Assembly: GCF_001019615.1 (NCBI RefSeq)
Contig: NZ_JNBQ01000019.1
Coordinates: forward strand, 1 to 62,103
Direction of reading: 5' to 3'
Source: Cellulosimicrobium funkei
GTDB taxonomy: Bacteria > Actinomycetota > Actinomycetes > Actinomycetales > Cellulomonadaceae
Length of the DNA: 62,103 nucleotides
Program-made: the position numbers and the translations under genes
The notes under the pieces: generated by a model
What the model was told of the DNA's origin: nothing
What the model saw: only the letters and a program-made list of their open reading frames with translations
Database searches by the model: none
In this document: in pieces, positions 40,401 through 49,434 of the stretch
Layout of the letters: each line of letters starts with the position of its first letter
Numbering within the stretch: the first letter of the stretch is position 1

Positions 40401-42971
40401 ATGACCTTCCCGCCCCGCCTCGCCACCAGCCCCGTCGCTCGTCCCGGGGCGACGGTCCTCGGCGACCGGTACCGGATCACGGTGCTCGCCGACGGGTTGG
40501 TGCGCCTCGAGCGCGCCGAGGACGGCGCGTTCGAGGACCGCGCGTCGGCGTTCGCGCTCCACCGCGACCTGCCGGTGCCGGGCTTCCGCGTCACCGGGTC
40601 CGACGACGGCATCGAGGTCGTCACCGACCGGCTGCGCCTGCGGTACGACGGTGGGCCGTTCAGCGCGAGCGGGCTGAGCGTCGAGGTGCTCGGCGCGCAC
40701 TCGGCGTACCACGGGGTGTGGCGGTACGGGCAGCGCGGGCCGGGCGTCCCGGCGACGGCCGTCCCCCTGGAGCCCGACGCCGTCGGGAACGGGCCGGGCA
40801 ACCTCGGCGGGACGGCGCGCACGCTCGACGAGGCGGACGGCCCGGTCCCGCTGGGCCCCGGGGTGGTCTCGCGCGACGGCTGGGCCGTGATCGACGACTC
40901 GGCCGGCCTCGTCCTGGACGACGACGGCTGGGTCGCCCCGCGCGACGGGTCGCGCCAGGACCTGTACGTCTTCGCGTACGGGCACGACTACCGCGCCGCG
41001 CTCCGGGCGCTGTACGCGCTGTCCGGGCCGCAGCCGGTGCTGCCCCGGTACGCGCTCGGCACGTGGTGGAGCCGGTTCCACCGGTACTCGGCCGACTCGT
41101 ACGCCGAGCTCGTGCGGCGCTTCCGTCGCGAGGGCGTCCCGCTGTCGGTCGCGGTGCTCGACATGGACTGGCACGTGACCGACGTCGACCCCCGGCACGG
41201 GAGCGGCTGGACCGGGTACTCGTGGAACCGCGACCTCTTCCCCGACCCGGCGGCGTTCCTGCGGTCCCTGCACGACGACGGCCTGCGCGTCACGCTCAAC
41301 GTGCACCCCGCCGACGGGGTCCGGGCGTTCGAGGACGCCTACCCGGCGATGGCGGAGGCGCTCGGGCTCGACCCGGAGAGCGGCGAGCCGGTCGCGTTCG
41401 ACGCGACCGACCGCGACTTCCTGCGCGCCTACGTCGAGGTGCTGCACCGCGGGCTCGAGCGCGACGGCGTCGACTTCTGGTGGGTCGACTGGCAGCAGGG
41501 CGGCGTCTCGCGCGTGCCCGGGATCGACCCGCTGTGGATGCTCAACCACGTGCACTACCTCGACAACGCGGGTGAGGCGTCGCGCGCCGCCGCGGGCCGG
41601 GCGACGCGGGCCCTGACCTTCTCCCGGTACGCCGGTCCGGGGAGCCACCGCTACCCGGTCGGATTCTCGGGCGACTCGGTCATCTCGTGGGAGTCGCTCG
41701 ACTTCCAGCCGTACTTCACGGCGACCGCGAGCAACATCGGGTACGGGTGGTGGAGCCACGACGTCGGCGGCCACATGCACGGCACCAAGGACGACGAGCT
41801 CGCGACGCGATGGGTGCAGCTCGGCGTCTTCTCCCCGGTCCTGCGCCTGCACTCGGCGGGGAACCCGTTCACGCGCAAGGAGCCGTGGACGTTCGGCCCC
41901 GAGGCCCGGGACGCGCAGGTCGCGGCGCTGCGCCTGCGCCACCGCCTGCTGCCCTACCTCCACACGATGAACGTCCGGGCGGCGCGCGAGGGTGTGCCGC
42001 TCGTCCAGCCGCTCTACCACGAGTGGCCCGAGGCTCCCGAGGCCTACGCGGCGCGCAACCAGTACCTCTTCGGGTCCGAGCTGGTCGTCGCGCCCCTCAC
42101 GGCGCCGACGGACCCCGAGAGCGGGGTCGCCGCGGTGCGCGCGTGGCTCCCGGAGGGCACCTGGGTCGACCTGCTCGGCGGGCTCGTCTACGACGGCGGT
42201 CGCGAGACGTGGCTGCACCGCGACCTGTCGAGCATCCCGGTCCTCGCGCGCACCGGCGCGATCGTGCCGCTCGACGGCGCGACGGTGCCCGGCAACGGCG
42301 TCGCGCACCCGGAGCACGTCGAGGTGCTGGTCGTCGTCGGGTCCGACGGCGCGCTCGACCTCGTCGAGGACGCGGAGGGTCTCCCGCCGGGCGCCGGGCT
42401 GCCCGGCGAGACCCCCGGCGACCCCGCTCGTGAGGCGCGCACGCCGGTGACGTTCGACCAGGTGACGGGGCGTGCCGCCGTCGGGCCCGTCCAGGGCGAC
42501 GTCCGCGTGGTCCCCGCGGCGCGGCGCTGGACGCTGACCTTCCCGGCGCTCGGGGACCTGCGTGCCCCCGCCGACGTCGCGCCCGTCGTCACGGTCGACG
42601 GCACGCCCGCCGACGCTCTCGTCGAGCGTGACGACCACGGGCTGCACGTCACGGTCGAGGCGGTCGCACCGACGTCCCGCCTCGTCGTCGACCTCGGTCA
42701 CGATCCCCGCCTCGCGGACAACGACGTCGCGGCCCGCGTGTTCGCCGCGCTCGACCGCGCTCGCGTCCCCTACGACGACAAGGAGCGCGCCCACCGCGTG
42801 CTTACGGCGGACCGGCCCCTGTCGGTGCGCGTGTCGCACCTGCACGCGCTCGGGCTGCCGCGCGCGCTCGAGTCCGCGCTCACCGAGATCCTCCTGGCCC
42901 GCGCGCCAGGGCACCACGTCGCCGGCGGGGACGTCCTCACCGGCCTGTCGGAAGCCGTCCGACCGGCCTGA
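40401..42971 (+). CDS. GH31-family alpha-glucosidase-like enzyme
   Basis: An 856-aa glycoside hydrolase family 31 enzyme without signal peptide, so cytoplasmic. The nucleophile is predicted at Asp363 in W-W-V-D-W-Q-Q-G and the acid/base at Asp425 in F-S-G-D-S. The V-L-D-M-D-W-H motif lies earlier, and W-W-S-H-D-V-G-G-H follows. It probably splits imported alpha-1,3- or mixed alpha-gluco-oligosaccharides to glucose. The ATG at 40401 has CAGGA about 11 bases upstream. It follows repeat copy C and ends at a strong hairpin. Confidence 0.9.
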   Translation: MTFPPRLATSPVARPGATVLGDRYRITVLADGLVRLERAEDGAFEDRASAFALHRDLPVPGFRVTGSDDGIEVVTDRLRLRYDGGPFSASGLSVEVLGAHSAYHGVWRYGQRGPGVPATAVPLEPDAVGNGPGNLGGTARTLDEADGPVPLGPGVVSRDGWAVIDDSAGLVLDDDGWVAPRDGSRQDLYVFAYGHDYRAALRALYALSGPQPVLPRYALGTWWSRFHRYSADSYAELVRRFRREGVPLSVAVLDMDWHVTDVDPRHGSGWTGYSWNRDLFPDPAAFLRSLHDDGLRVTLNVHPADGVRAFEDAYPAMAEALGLDPESGEPVAFDATDRDFLRAYVEVLHRGLERDGVDFWWVDWQQGGVSRVPGIDPLWMLNHVHYLDNAGEASRAAAGRATRALTFSRYAGPGSHRYPVGFSGDSVISWESLDFQPYFTATASNIGYGWWSHDVGGHMHGTKDDELATRWVQLGVFSPVLRLHSAGNPFTRKEPWTFGPEARDAQVAALRLRHRLLPYLHTMNVRAAREGVPLVQPLYHEWPEAPEAYAARNQYLFGSELVVAPLTAPTDPESGVAAVRAWLPEGTWVDLLGGLVYDGGRETWLHRDLSSIPVLARTGAIVPLDGATVPGNGVAHPEHVEVLVVVGSDGALDLVEDAEGLPPGAGLPGETPGDPAREARTPVTFDQVTGRAAVGPVQGDVRVVPAARRWTLTFPALGDLRAPADVAPVVTVDGTPADALVERDDHGLHVTVEAVAPTSRLVVDLGHDPRLADNDVAARVFAALDRARVPYDDKERAHRVLTADRPLSVRVSHLHALGLPRALESALTEILLARAPGHHVAGGDVLTGLSEAVRPA

Positions 42972-42981
42972 GGGTCCATCG

Positions 42982-43019
42982 GGGTGCCGCGCCGTTCGTG
43001 CTGGGGCGGCGCGGCACCC
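42982..43019 (+). terminator. Perfect 13-bp stem hairpin after the GH31 gene
   Basis: Left arm 42982-42994, 12-nt loop, right arm 43007-43019, with no mismatch, starting 11 bp after the stop. It is the expected end of the alpha-glucan operon. Confidence 0.75.
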
Positions 43020-43050
43020 GGACGAGCGCCGGGCCTGCGTGCGGTCGCCG

Positions 43051-43095
43051 TCATGCGTTCTGCGTGACGACCGCGCGCCGTGCCGTCGTCATGCT
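43051..43095 (+). promoter_or_regulatory. Dyad motif and -10 before the CMD-family gene (motif copy 1)
   Basis: TCAT-GCGTTCTGC-GTGA (43051-43067), then 22 bp, then a -10-like CATGCT (43090-43095). The motif matches those at 45875 and 48431 and sits in the position expected for an activator overlapping or just upstream of the -35. Confidence 0.6.
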
Positions 43096-43170
43096 GGCGG
43101 GGAGGGGCGATCGGGCAGGGGGACAGGCCCGGGCCGGCCGGTCCCGGCCGCGCCCGCGTCGGAAGGGTGG

Positions 43171-43554
43171 GTGGTCGGCGTGGACCATGCGGAGGTGCTC
43201 CGGCGGCTCACGATCAACGACGAGCGCGTCGCCGACGGCGCCGGGCTGGAGGACGACGCGCTCTGCGGGCGTGACCGTGCCCTGGTGCGGATCGCGGCCG
43301 CCGTCGCCGTCGGCGCGTCGGTCCCCACGTACGGGGCGGAGATCGACGGGGCGGTCGAGGCCGGGGTCGACCCGGCGGAGGTGGTGGGCGTCCTCGCGGC
43401 GGTCGTGCCGGTCGTCGGGCTGCCGACGGTCGTGGCCGCCGCGCCACGGGTCGCGCTCGCCCTGGGTCTCGAGCCCGTCGAGGGGTGGGACGACGCGGAC
43501 GGGCCTGTGGACGACGGCGCGTCCTCGGGCGGCGCGCTCCGGCGTCCCGGGTGA
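43171..43554 (+). CDS. Carboxymuconolactone decarboxylase (CMD)-family protein
   Basis: A 127-aa all-helical protein resembling the CMD/AhpD fold: R-D-R-A-L-V-R-I-A-A-A-V-A-V-G-A, then I-D-G-A-V-E-A-G-V-D-P-A-E-V-V-G-V-L and V-G-L-P-T-V-V-A-A-A-P. The CxxC pair of AhpD peroxidase partners is absent (only one Cys), so it is probably not a thiol peroxidase. GTG 43171 lies just after GGAAGGG; GTG 43180 is equally possible. It is preceded by the shared dyad motif and followed by the LuxR regulator. Confidence 0.7.
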   Translation: MVGVDHAEVLRRLTINDERVADGAGLEDDALCGRDRALVRIAAAVAVGASVPTYGAEIDGAVEAGVDPAEVVGVLAAVVPVVGLPTVVAAAPRVALALGLEPVEGWDDADGPVDDGASSGGALRRPG

Positions 43555-43569
43555 TTTCCCCCGCTCCGG

Positions 43570-43598
43570 TTGAGGGCCTCGGGGGCCGCTCCTAGGCT
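43570..43598 (+). promoter_or_regulatory. Leaderless promoter of the MalT-like regulator
   Basis: TTGAGG (43570-43575), a 17-bp spacer and TAGGCT (43593-43598), followed after six bases by the GTG start at 43605. Transcription should begin at or next to the start codon. No Shine-Dalgarno is present. Confidence 0.65.
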
Positions 43599-43604
43599 GC
43601 TCGC

Positions 43605-45839
43605 GTGTCCGACGGGAGCCGTCAGGCGGTCACCGCGCGACCGGATCTCAGCACGGCGCTGCTCGCGGGCAAGGTCGAGCCGCCGGCGCCGCGCCGCGGT
43701 GCGGTCTCCCGGCGCGCGCTCGTCGACAGGGCCCGGCGTGACGACGCTCGCGTCGTCGTGGTGACGGCCCCGCCGGGTTACGGCAAGACGACGATGCTCG
43801 CCGAGTGGGCGGGCGTCGAGGACCGCGCGGTCGCGTGGGCCAGCCTCGACCGGCTCGACGACGACCCCGGGGCGCTCCTGACGCTGCTCGCGCTCGCGTG
43901 CGCGTCCGTCTCGCCGGAGGTCGCCGCGGTGTCGGCGGAGATGCGCGGCACCGGGTCGGCGATGCTGGGCCGGTCCGCGCCGCTGCTCGCGGCGGCGCTC
44001 GCGCGGACCGCGACGCCGTTCGTGCTTTTCGTCGACGACCTCCACGAGGCCGGATCGGTGGCCTGCCAGGACGCGCTCGAGGTCGTGCTCGGCGGTGTGC
44101 CCCCGGGGTCGCAGGTCGTCGTCGCGACCCGCCGCACGCCCGGGCACGGCGCGCGACGGCGCGTGGAGGGCGACCTCGTCGAGATCGGCCCCGACGACCT
44201 GCGGGTCGACGTGGCCGGTGCACGCGAGATCTTCCGTGCGGCGGGCGTCGAGCCGGGCGAGGCGCTGGACCGCGTGGTCGAGCGGTGCGAGGGATGGCCG
44301 ACGGGCGTCTTCCTCTGCGCGCTGCTCGTGCGCGACGGCGAGGACCCGTCGTCCCTCACGGGCACGGACCGGTTCGTCGCCGACTACCTGTACCGCGAGT
44401 GCATGACCCTCCTGCCCGCGCGGACCCAGCACTTCCTGCGCGCCACGGCCGTGCTCGACCAGCTCTCGGCGCCGACGTGCGACGCCCTGCTCGGCACCTT
44501 TGACGCCGCGGAGCGGCTGCGCGAGCTGGAGGACGCGAGCCTGTTCCTCGTCCCGCTCGACCATCACCGCGGCTGGTTCCGCTACCGCGCGCTGTTCCGT
44601 GAGTTCCTGCTGGCGGAGCTCGACCGGGTCGAGCCCGACGCCGTCGCGCCGCTCCACCGCCGCGCCGCCGCCTGGCACGTCGAGGAAGGGCTCGAGGCCC
44701 GGGCGGTCGAGCACCTCCTCGCGGCAGGTGACGTCGAGGAGGCGGCCGTCCTCGTCGCGCGCCTCGCGCTGTCGACGTACCAGGACGGCGGGGTGGCCGT
44801 CGTGACGCGCTGGCTCGACACCCTCGGCGACGCCGTCGTCGAGGCGTTCCCCGAGCTCACGGTCGTCGCCGCGTGGCGCGCGCTGCTGCTCGGCGAGTCC
44901 CCGGCGGCCGAGCGGTGGGCCGCCGTGCTGGAGGGCTTCGACGCGTCCCTCCTCCCGGACGACGACCGCGTCGCGCTCGAGTCCGCCCGGTGCCAGGTGC
45001 GAGCCGCGATGTGCGTCGACGGGCCGGAGGCGTCCCTCGCGTGCGCGGCCTACGCCGTCGAGCACGAGCCCGCGTGGAGCCCGTGGCGGGACCAGGCGCT
45101 CCACCTGCTGGGCTCGGCCCACCTGCTGGTGGGCGACCGGGACGCGGCGCGCGACGCGTTCGTCGAGGCCGTGGCGTGCGGGACCGAGGCGGGGAACCCG
45201 GACTCCGTGCTGCTCAGCGAGGCGGAGCTGGGGATCCTCGCGCTCGACGACGGCCGGTGGGACGACGCCGAGCGGCACGCGCGCGCCGCGGTCGACACGG
45301 TCGACGCCCACCACATGGAGGGCTACTCGACGACGGCGATCGCCTTCGCCGTCCGGGCCCGCGTCGCCGCGCACCGGGGCGAGCGCACCGCGGCGGAGCG
45401 GTTCGTCGCCCGCGGGATGCGCGCCCGGGTGCCCTGCACGTACGTCATGCCGTACCTCGCGCTGCGCGTCCGGCTCCAGCTCGGGTACGCGTGCCTCGCC
45501 CTCGGGGACCGCACGACCGCGAGCCACCTCGCCGCCGAGGCCGCCGAGGTCCTGCGCCGCCGCCCGCGCGTGGGGCTCCTGGTGGGCGAGGTCGCCGCGT
45601 TCCGGGCCCGGCTCGAGACCGTCGCCGCGACGCACGGCGCCCCACCGCTCACCCCGGCCGAGCTCCGCCTCCTGCCGTACCTGCAGACCCACCTCACGAT
45701 GGCGGAGATCGGCCGCCGGCTCTTCGTCTCCCGCAACACCGTGAGCACGCAGGTCGGCGCGATCTACCGCAAGCTCGGCGCCACGACCCGTGGCGCCGCC
45801 GTCGAGCGCGCCGTGACCCTCGGCCTCCTCGGGAGCTGA
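43605..45839 (+). CDS. MalT-like LuxR-family ATP-dependent regulator
   Basis: A 744-aa regulator. An N-terminal ATPase (Walker A A-P-P-G-Y-G-K-T-T at 55-63, Walker B-like L-F-V-D-D) is followed by helical repeats of the MalT type (about 400-670) and a C-terminal LuxR helix-turn-helix (about 683-744, M-A-E-I-G-R-R-L-F-V-S-R-N-T-V-S-T-Q). Such proteins oligomerise when ATP and an inducer bind, and activate promoters with sites just upstream of -35. Three nearby promoters share a dyad motif in that place. The inducer is unknown. Confidence 0.9.
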   Translation: MSDGSRQAVTARPDLSTALLAGKVEPPAPRRGAVSRRALVDRARRDDARVVVVTAPPGYGKTTMLAEWAGVEDRAVAWASLDRLDDDPGALLTLLALACASVSPEVAAVSAEMRGTGSAMLGRSAPLLAAALARTATPFVLFVDDLHEAGSVACQDALEVVLGGVPPGSQVVVATRRTPGHGARRRVEGDLVEIGPDDLRVDVAGAREIFRAAGVEPGEALDRVVERCEGWPTGVFLCALLVRDGEDPSSLTGTDRFVADYLYRECMTLLPARTQHFLRATAVLDQLSAPTCDALLGTFDAAERLRELEDASLFLVPLDHHRGWFRYRALFREFLLAELDRVEPDAVAPLHRRAAAWHVEEGLEARAVEHLLAAGDVEEAAVLVARLALSTYQDGGVAVVTRWLDTLGDAVVEAFPELTVVAAWRALLLGESPAAERWAAVLEGFDASLLPDDDRVALESARCQVRAAMCVDGPEASLACAAYAVEHEPAWSPWRDQALHLLGSAHLLVGDRDAARDAFVEAVACGTEAGNPDSVLLSEAELGILALDDGRWDDAERHARAAVDTVDAHHMEGYSTTAIAFAVRARVAAHRGERTAAERFVARGMRARVPCTYVMPYLALRVRLQLGYACLALGDRTTASHLAAEAAEVLRRRPRVGLLVGEVAAFRARLETVAATHGAPPLTPAELRLLPYLQTHLTMAEIGRRLFVSRNTVSTQVGAIYRKLGATTRGAAVERAVTLGLLGS

Positions 45840-45874
45840 GCGGCGCCCCCGCCGCGGGGCCGGCGTGGCGTCGT

Positions 45875-45920
45875 TCGCGCGATCTGCGTGATGCCCTCGC
45901 CGCCGGGGCGGACCTACGGT
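45875..45920 (+). promoter_or_regulatory. Dyad motif and -10 before the sulfatase gene (motif copy 2)
   Basis: TCGC-GCGATCTGC-GTGA (45875-45891), 23 bp, then TACGGT (45915-45920). It shares TCTGCGTGA with copy 1. The mRNA leader to 46037 would be about 110 nt. Confidence 0.6.
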
Positions 45921-46036
45921 CGACGCGTCGTCGGGCCGCCGGGCGTTCCCCACCTGCACGACGGTCCGGCGACCTGAGCCGGTCCGCCAGCGCCGCCGCC
46001 GGTCCGTGACGTCGTGGACAGACAGGAGAGGCAACG

Positions 46037-48403
46037 ATGAGTGACGAGCCCCGCCGGACGGTCGTCGGACCGCCGCTGCCCGCCGAGCGGTCTCTGCCGT
46101 TCCCGCCGCGCCGGTCCGGGAGCGTCGCCGGACGGACGATCCAGGAGTCCACGTACTCCCCGCGCCCCCCGGAGCGGCACCTGCCCGCGGACGCGCCGAA
46201 CGTCGTCGTGATCCTCATCGACGACGCCGGTCCGGCGCTCCCGACGACGCTCGGCGGCGCCGTGCGGACGCCGACGCTCGACCGGGTCCGCGCGAACGGC
46301 ATCGGGTACAACCGGTTCCACACGACCGCGATGTGCTCCCCGACGCGCGCGTCGCTGCTCACCGGGCGCAACCACCACCGGGTCGGCAACGGGCAGATCG
46401 CGGAGCTCGCGAACGACTGGGACGGGTACTCGGGGCACATCCCGAAGAGCAGCGCGACGATCGCCGAGGTGCTGCGCCAGTACGGCTACGCGACGGGAGC
46501 GTGGGGCAAGTGGCACAACACGCCCGCGGAGGAGACGACGTCGTCCGGCCCGTTCGACCGCTGGCCCACCGGGTACGGGTTCGAGTACTTCTACGGCTTC
46601 CTCGCGGGCGAGGCGTCGCAGTACGAGCCGCACCTGGTGCGCAACACGACCCCGACGCTGCCGCCGAAGACACCGGAGGAGGGATACCACCTCAGCGAGG
46701 ACATCGCCGACGACGCGATGCGCTGGCTCCGCGACCACAAGGCGAACGCGCCGGACAAGCCGTTCTTCGTCTACTGGGCCACCGGCGCGCTGCACGGGCC
46801 GCACCACATCATGAAGGAGTGGGCGGACAGGTACGCCGGGGCGTTCGACGACGGCTGGGACGCCTACCGGGAGCGGGCGCTCGCGGGCGCGAAGGCCGCG
46901 GGCTGGGTGCCCGAGGACGCCGAGCTGACCCCCCGGCCCGAGAGCCTCGCCGGATGGGACGACATCCCGGACGACCAGAAGGCGTTCCAGGCGCGGCTCA
47001 TGGAGGTCGCCGCAGGGTTCGGCGAGCACGCGGACGTGCAGGCCGGACGGCTGCTCGACGAGGTCGAGCGGCTCGGGTACGCGGACGACACGATCGTCGT
47101 CTACATCTGGGGCGACAACGGCTCGTCGGGCGAGGGGCAGAACGGGACGATCAGCGAGCTGCTCGCCCAGAACGGCATCCCCTCGACCGTCGAGCAGCAC
47201 ATCGCCGCGCTCGACGAGCTCGGCGGCCTCGACGCGCTCGGCACCCCCGCGACCGACAACCAGTACCACGCCGCGTGGGCGTGGGCCGGGTCGTCGCCGT
47301 ACCAGGGCATGAAGCTCCTCGCGTCCCACCTCGGTGGCACGCGGAACCCGATGTTCGTGAGCTGGCCCGGGCGCATCGAGCCGGACCCCGTGCCGCGCAC
47401 GCAGTTCCACCACGTCGTCGACCTCGCGCCGACGATCTACGAGATCCTCGGCATCTCCCACCCCGAGACCGTGAACGGCATCCCGCAGGACCCGATCGAC
47501 GGGACGAGCTTCGCCTACTCGATCGACGACGCCGGAGCCGAGGGACGCCGTCGGACGCAGTACTTCGAGATCATGGGCAGCCGGTCCATCTACGCCGACG
47601 GGTGGATGGCGTCGGCGACGGGCCCGCGGCTGCCCTGGGTGCAGGGGATGCCGGCCGGGATCCGGACCTGGACCCCGGACGAGGACCCGTGGGAGCTGTA
47701 CCACCTCGACGAGGACTGGAGCCAGGCGCACGACCTCGCCGCGGAGCACCCCGAGAAGCTCGCCCAGCTCAAGGAGCTGTTCGCGATCGAGGCGGCCCGT
47801 AACGACGTCCTGCCCGTGGGCGGCGGCCTGTGGGTCCCAGCGATCCACCCCGAGGACCGGATCAGCCCGCCGTACACGGAGTGGGACCTGTCCGGGGACA
47901 CGGTGCGCGTCCCCGAGTTCTGCGCGCCCGCGCTCGGCAACCGCCCCAACCGGGTGGAGATCCGGCTCTCCGTGCCCGACGCCGCGAACGGCGTGCTCTA
48001 CAAGCTCGGGGGAGCGGGCGGCGGGCTCACGTGCTTCCTGCTCGACGGCGTCCTCACCTACGAGTACAACCTGTTCCTCATCCAGCGGACGGTGGTCCGG
48101 TCGAGCGCGCCGCTCACGGCCGGCGACCACACGGTGGAGGTCGAGACGACGTACGTCGAGCCGCGGCCGGGCGGGCCGCTCGAGGTCGTCCTGCGCGTCG
48201 ACGGCACCGACGTCGGCTCGGGCACGGTGCCCGTGAGCGCGCCGCTGCTGTTCTCCGCGAACGACTGCCTCGACGTCGGGCGCGCGTACGGCGGCGCGGT
48301 GTCGCGCGCGTACGCGGACCGCATGCCGTTCGCGCTCGACGGGCGCATCGACGCCGTACACGTGGAGTACCTGCTGCCCGCGACCGACGGGGCGGACCGG
48401 TAG
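46037..48403 (+). CDS. Arylsulfatase-family hydrolase
   Basis: A 788-aa type I sulfatase. The formylglycine site is Cys100 in C-S-P-T-R-A-S-L-L-T-G-R; metal residues include I-D-D-A-G (61-65) and G-D-N-G-S-S-G. G-A-W-G-K-W-H marks the active-site lysine and histidine. A beta-rich C-terminal region (about 620-785) follows. No signal peptide is visible, so it is probably cytoplasmic. It needs a formylglycine-generating enzyme, which is not in this window. CAGGAGAGG precedes the ATG. Substrate unknown. Confidence 0.9.
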   Translation: MSDEPRRTVVGPPLPAERSLPFPPRRSGSVAGRTIQESTYSPRPPERHLPADAPNVVVILIDDAGPALPTTLGGAVRTPTLDRVRANGIGYNRFHTTAMCSPTRASLLTGRNHHRVGNGQIAELANDWDGYSGHIPKSSATIAEVLRQYGYATGAWGKWHNTPAEETTSSGPFDRWPTGYGFEYFYGFLAGEASQYEPHLVRNTTPTLPPKTPEEGYHLSEDIADDAMRWLRDHKANAPDKPFFVYWATGALHGPHHIMKEWADRYAGAFDDGWDAYRERALAGAKAAGWVPEDAELTPRPESLAGWDDIPDDQKAFQARLMEVAAGFGEHADVQAGRLLDEVERLGYADDTIVVYIWGDNGSSGEGQNGTISELLAQNGIPSTVEQHIAALDELGGLDALGTPATDNQYHAAWAWAGSSPYQGMKLLASHLGGTRNPMFVSWPGRIEPDPVPRTQFHHVVDLAPTIYEILGISHPETVNGIPQDPIDGTSFAYSIDDAGAEGRRRTQYFEIMGSRSIYADGWMASATGPRLPWVQGMPAGIRTWTPDEDPWELYHLDEDWSQAHDLAAEHPEKLAQLKELFAIEAARNDVLPVGGGLWVPAIHPEDRISPPYTEWDLSGDTVRVPEFCAPALGNRPNRVEIRLSVPDAANGVLYKLGGAGGGLTCFLLDGVLTYEYNLFLIQRTVVRSSAPLTAGDHTVEVETTYVEPRPGGPLEVVLRVDGTDVGSGTVPVSAPLLFSANDCLDVGRAYGGAVSRAYADRMPFALDGRIDAVHVEYLLPATDGADR

Positions 48404-48430
48404 CCGCCGGGGTCGTCGTCGGCCGCGAGT

Positions 48431-48475
48431 TCACTCGTTCTGGGTGAGGACGCGACCGGCGGCGACGACGAGCCT
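48431..48475 (+). promoter_or_regulatory. Dyad motif and -10 before the DUF6325-like gene (motif copy 3)
   Basis: TCAC-TCGTTCTGG-GTGA (48431-48447), a perfect TCAC/GTGA dyad, then 22 bp and a weak -10-like GAGCCT (48470-48475). Spacing equals that of copy 1. Confidence 0.55.
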
Positions 48476-48526
48476 GAGGACAGGCCCGCGCGCGCCGCGC
48501 GGGACGGACGCGGAGAGGACGCGACG

Positions 48527-49003
48527 ATGACGCAGGAACTCAGCGACGGGGTCGGGAGCGAGCTCGGCGACCTCGAGGAGAGCGGGCCGATCGACTTCCT
48601 GGTGATCGAGCTCCCGACGGACCGGGCGACGGGCGACAAGGCCTTCCCGCACCTCGTCGACCTCGTGGAACGCGGCATCATCCGGGTGCTCGACCTCGTG
48701 GTCGTGCGTCGGGAGGACGACGGCAGCGTCGTCGGCCTCGGTCTCGAGGAGCTCGACGACGGGTCGACCGAGCTCGCGGTGTTCGAGGGGTCGCGGTCGG
48801 GCCTGCTCGGCGACGACGACCTCGACGAGGCCGCGAGCGCCGTCGAGCCCGGCATGACGGCCGTCGTGCTGGTCTACGAGAACGTCTGGGCGGCGCCCTT
48901 CGCGACCGCCCTGCGCCGCAACGGCGCCCAGCTCGTCGCGAGCGGGCGCATCCCGGTCCAGGCGCTCATCGCGGCGCTGGACGCCACCGAGCCGGACGCC
49001 TGA
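48527..49003 (+). CDS. DUF1269/DUF6325-like protein
   Basis: A 158-aa acidic protein: G-P-I-D-F-L-V-I-E-L-P, H-L-V-D-L-V-E-R-G-I-I-R-V-L-D-L, and M-T-A-V-V-L-V-Y-E-N-V-W-A-A-P-F. This is the pattern of a small family usually found next to SHOCT-domain genes and possibly membrane-associated, function unknown. The next gene starts 26 bp downstream. Confidence 0.75.
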   Translation: MTQELSDGVGSELGDLEESGPIDFLVIELPTDRATGDKAFPHLVDLVERGIIRVLDLVVVRREDDGSVVGLGLEELDDGSTELAVFEGSRSGLLGDDDLDEAASAVEPGMTAVVLVYENVWAAPFATALRRNGAQLVASGRIPVQALIAALDATEPDA

Positions 49004-49029
49004 TCCGGACCGTCCCGAAGGAGGATCCC

Positions 49030-49347
49030 GTGCCTGGACTGATCCGCGGTGTCGCGCGCACCGCCGTCGTCGCCGGAACCGCGACCGCCGTCTCCAACCG
49101 CGTCTCCCGCCGCCAGGCGGGGCGCTGGGCCGCGCAGGAGGCGGCGCAGGAGCCGCAGTACGCGCCGCCCCCGCAGCAGTACGCGGCCCCGCAGCCGACC
49201 TACGCGCCCCCTGCACCCGCGCCCGCGGCGGCGCCGGACATGGACGCGCGCATCGCGCAGCTCACGCAGCTCGGTGCGCTGCGTGACCAGGGGGTGCTCA
49301 GCCCCGAGGAGTTCGAGGCGCAGAAGGCGCGCATCCTCGCCGGCTGA
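49030..49347 (+). CDS. SHOCT-domain protein
   Basis: A 105-aa protein. The N-terminal 30 residues resemble a short membrane-interacting segment (G-V-A-R-T-A-V-V-A-G-T-A-T-A-V), the middle is Pro/Ala/Gln-rich, and the C-terminus (about 78-105) is a SHOCT motif (I-A-Q-L-T-Q-L-G-A-L-R-D-Q-G-V-L-S-P-E-E). SHOCT motifs are thought to mediate oligomerisation or partner binding. GTG start behind GGAGGATCC. Confidence 0.85.
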   Translation: MPGLIRGVARTAVVAGTATAVSNRVSRRQAGRWAAQEAAQEPQYAPPPQQYAAPQPTYAPPAPAPAAAPDMDARIAQLTQLGALRDQGVLSPEEFEAQKARILAG

Positions 49348-49434
49348 CCGGCACTCTCGCCGTCCCGGCCGCTCGACCGGGACGGCGACCACCCCTCGAC
49401 CGAGCCGGACCCCGGCGTTCCGGAAGGAACCAGC

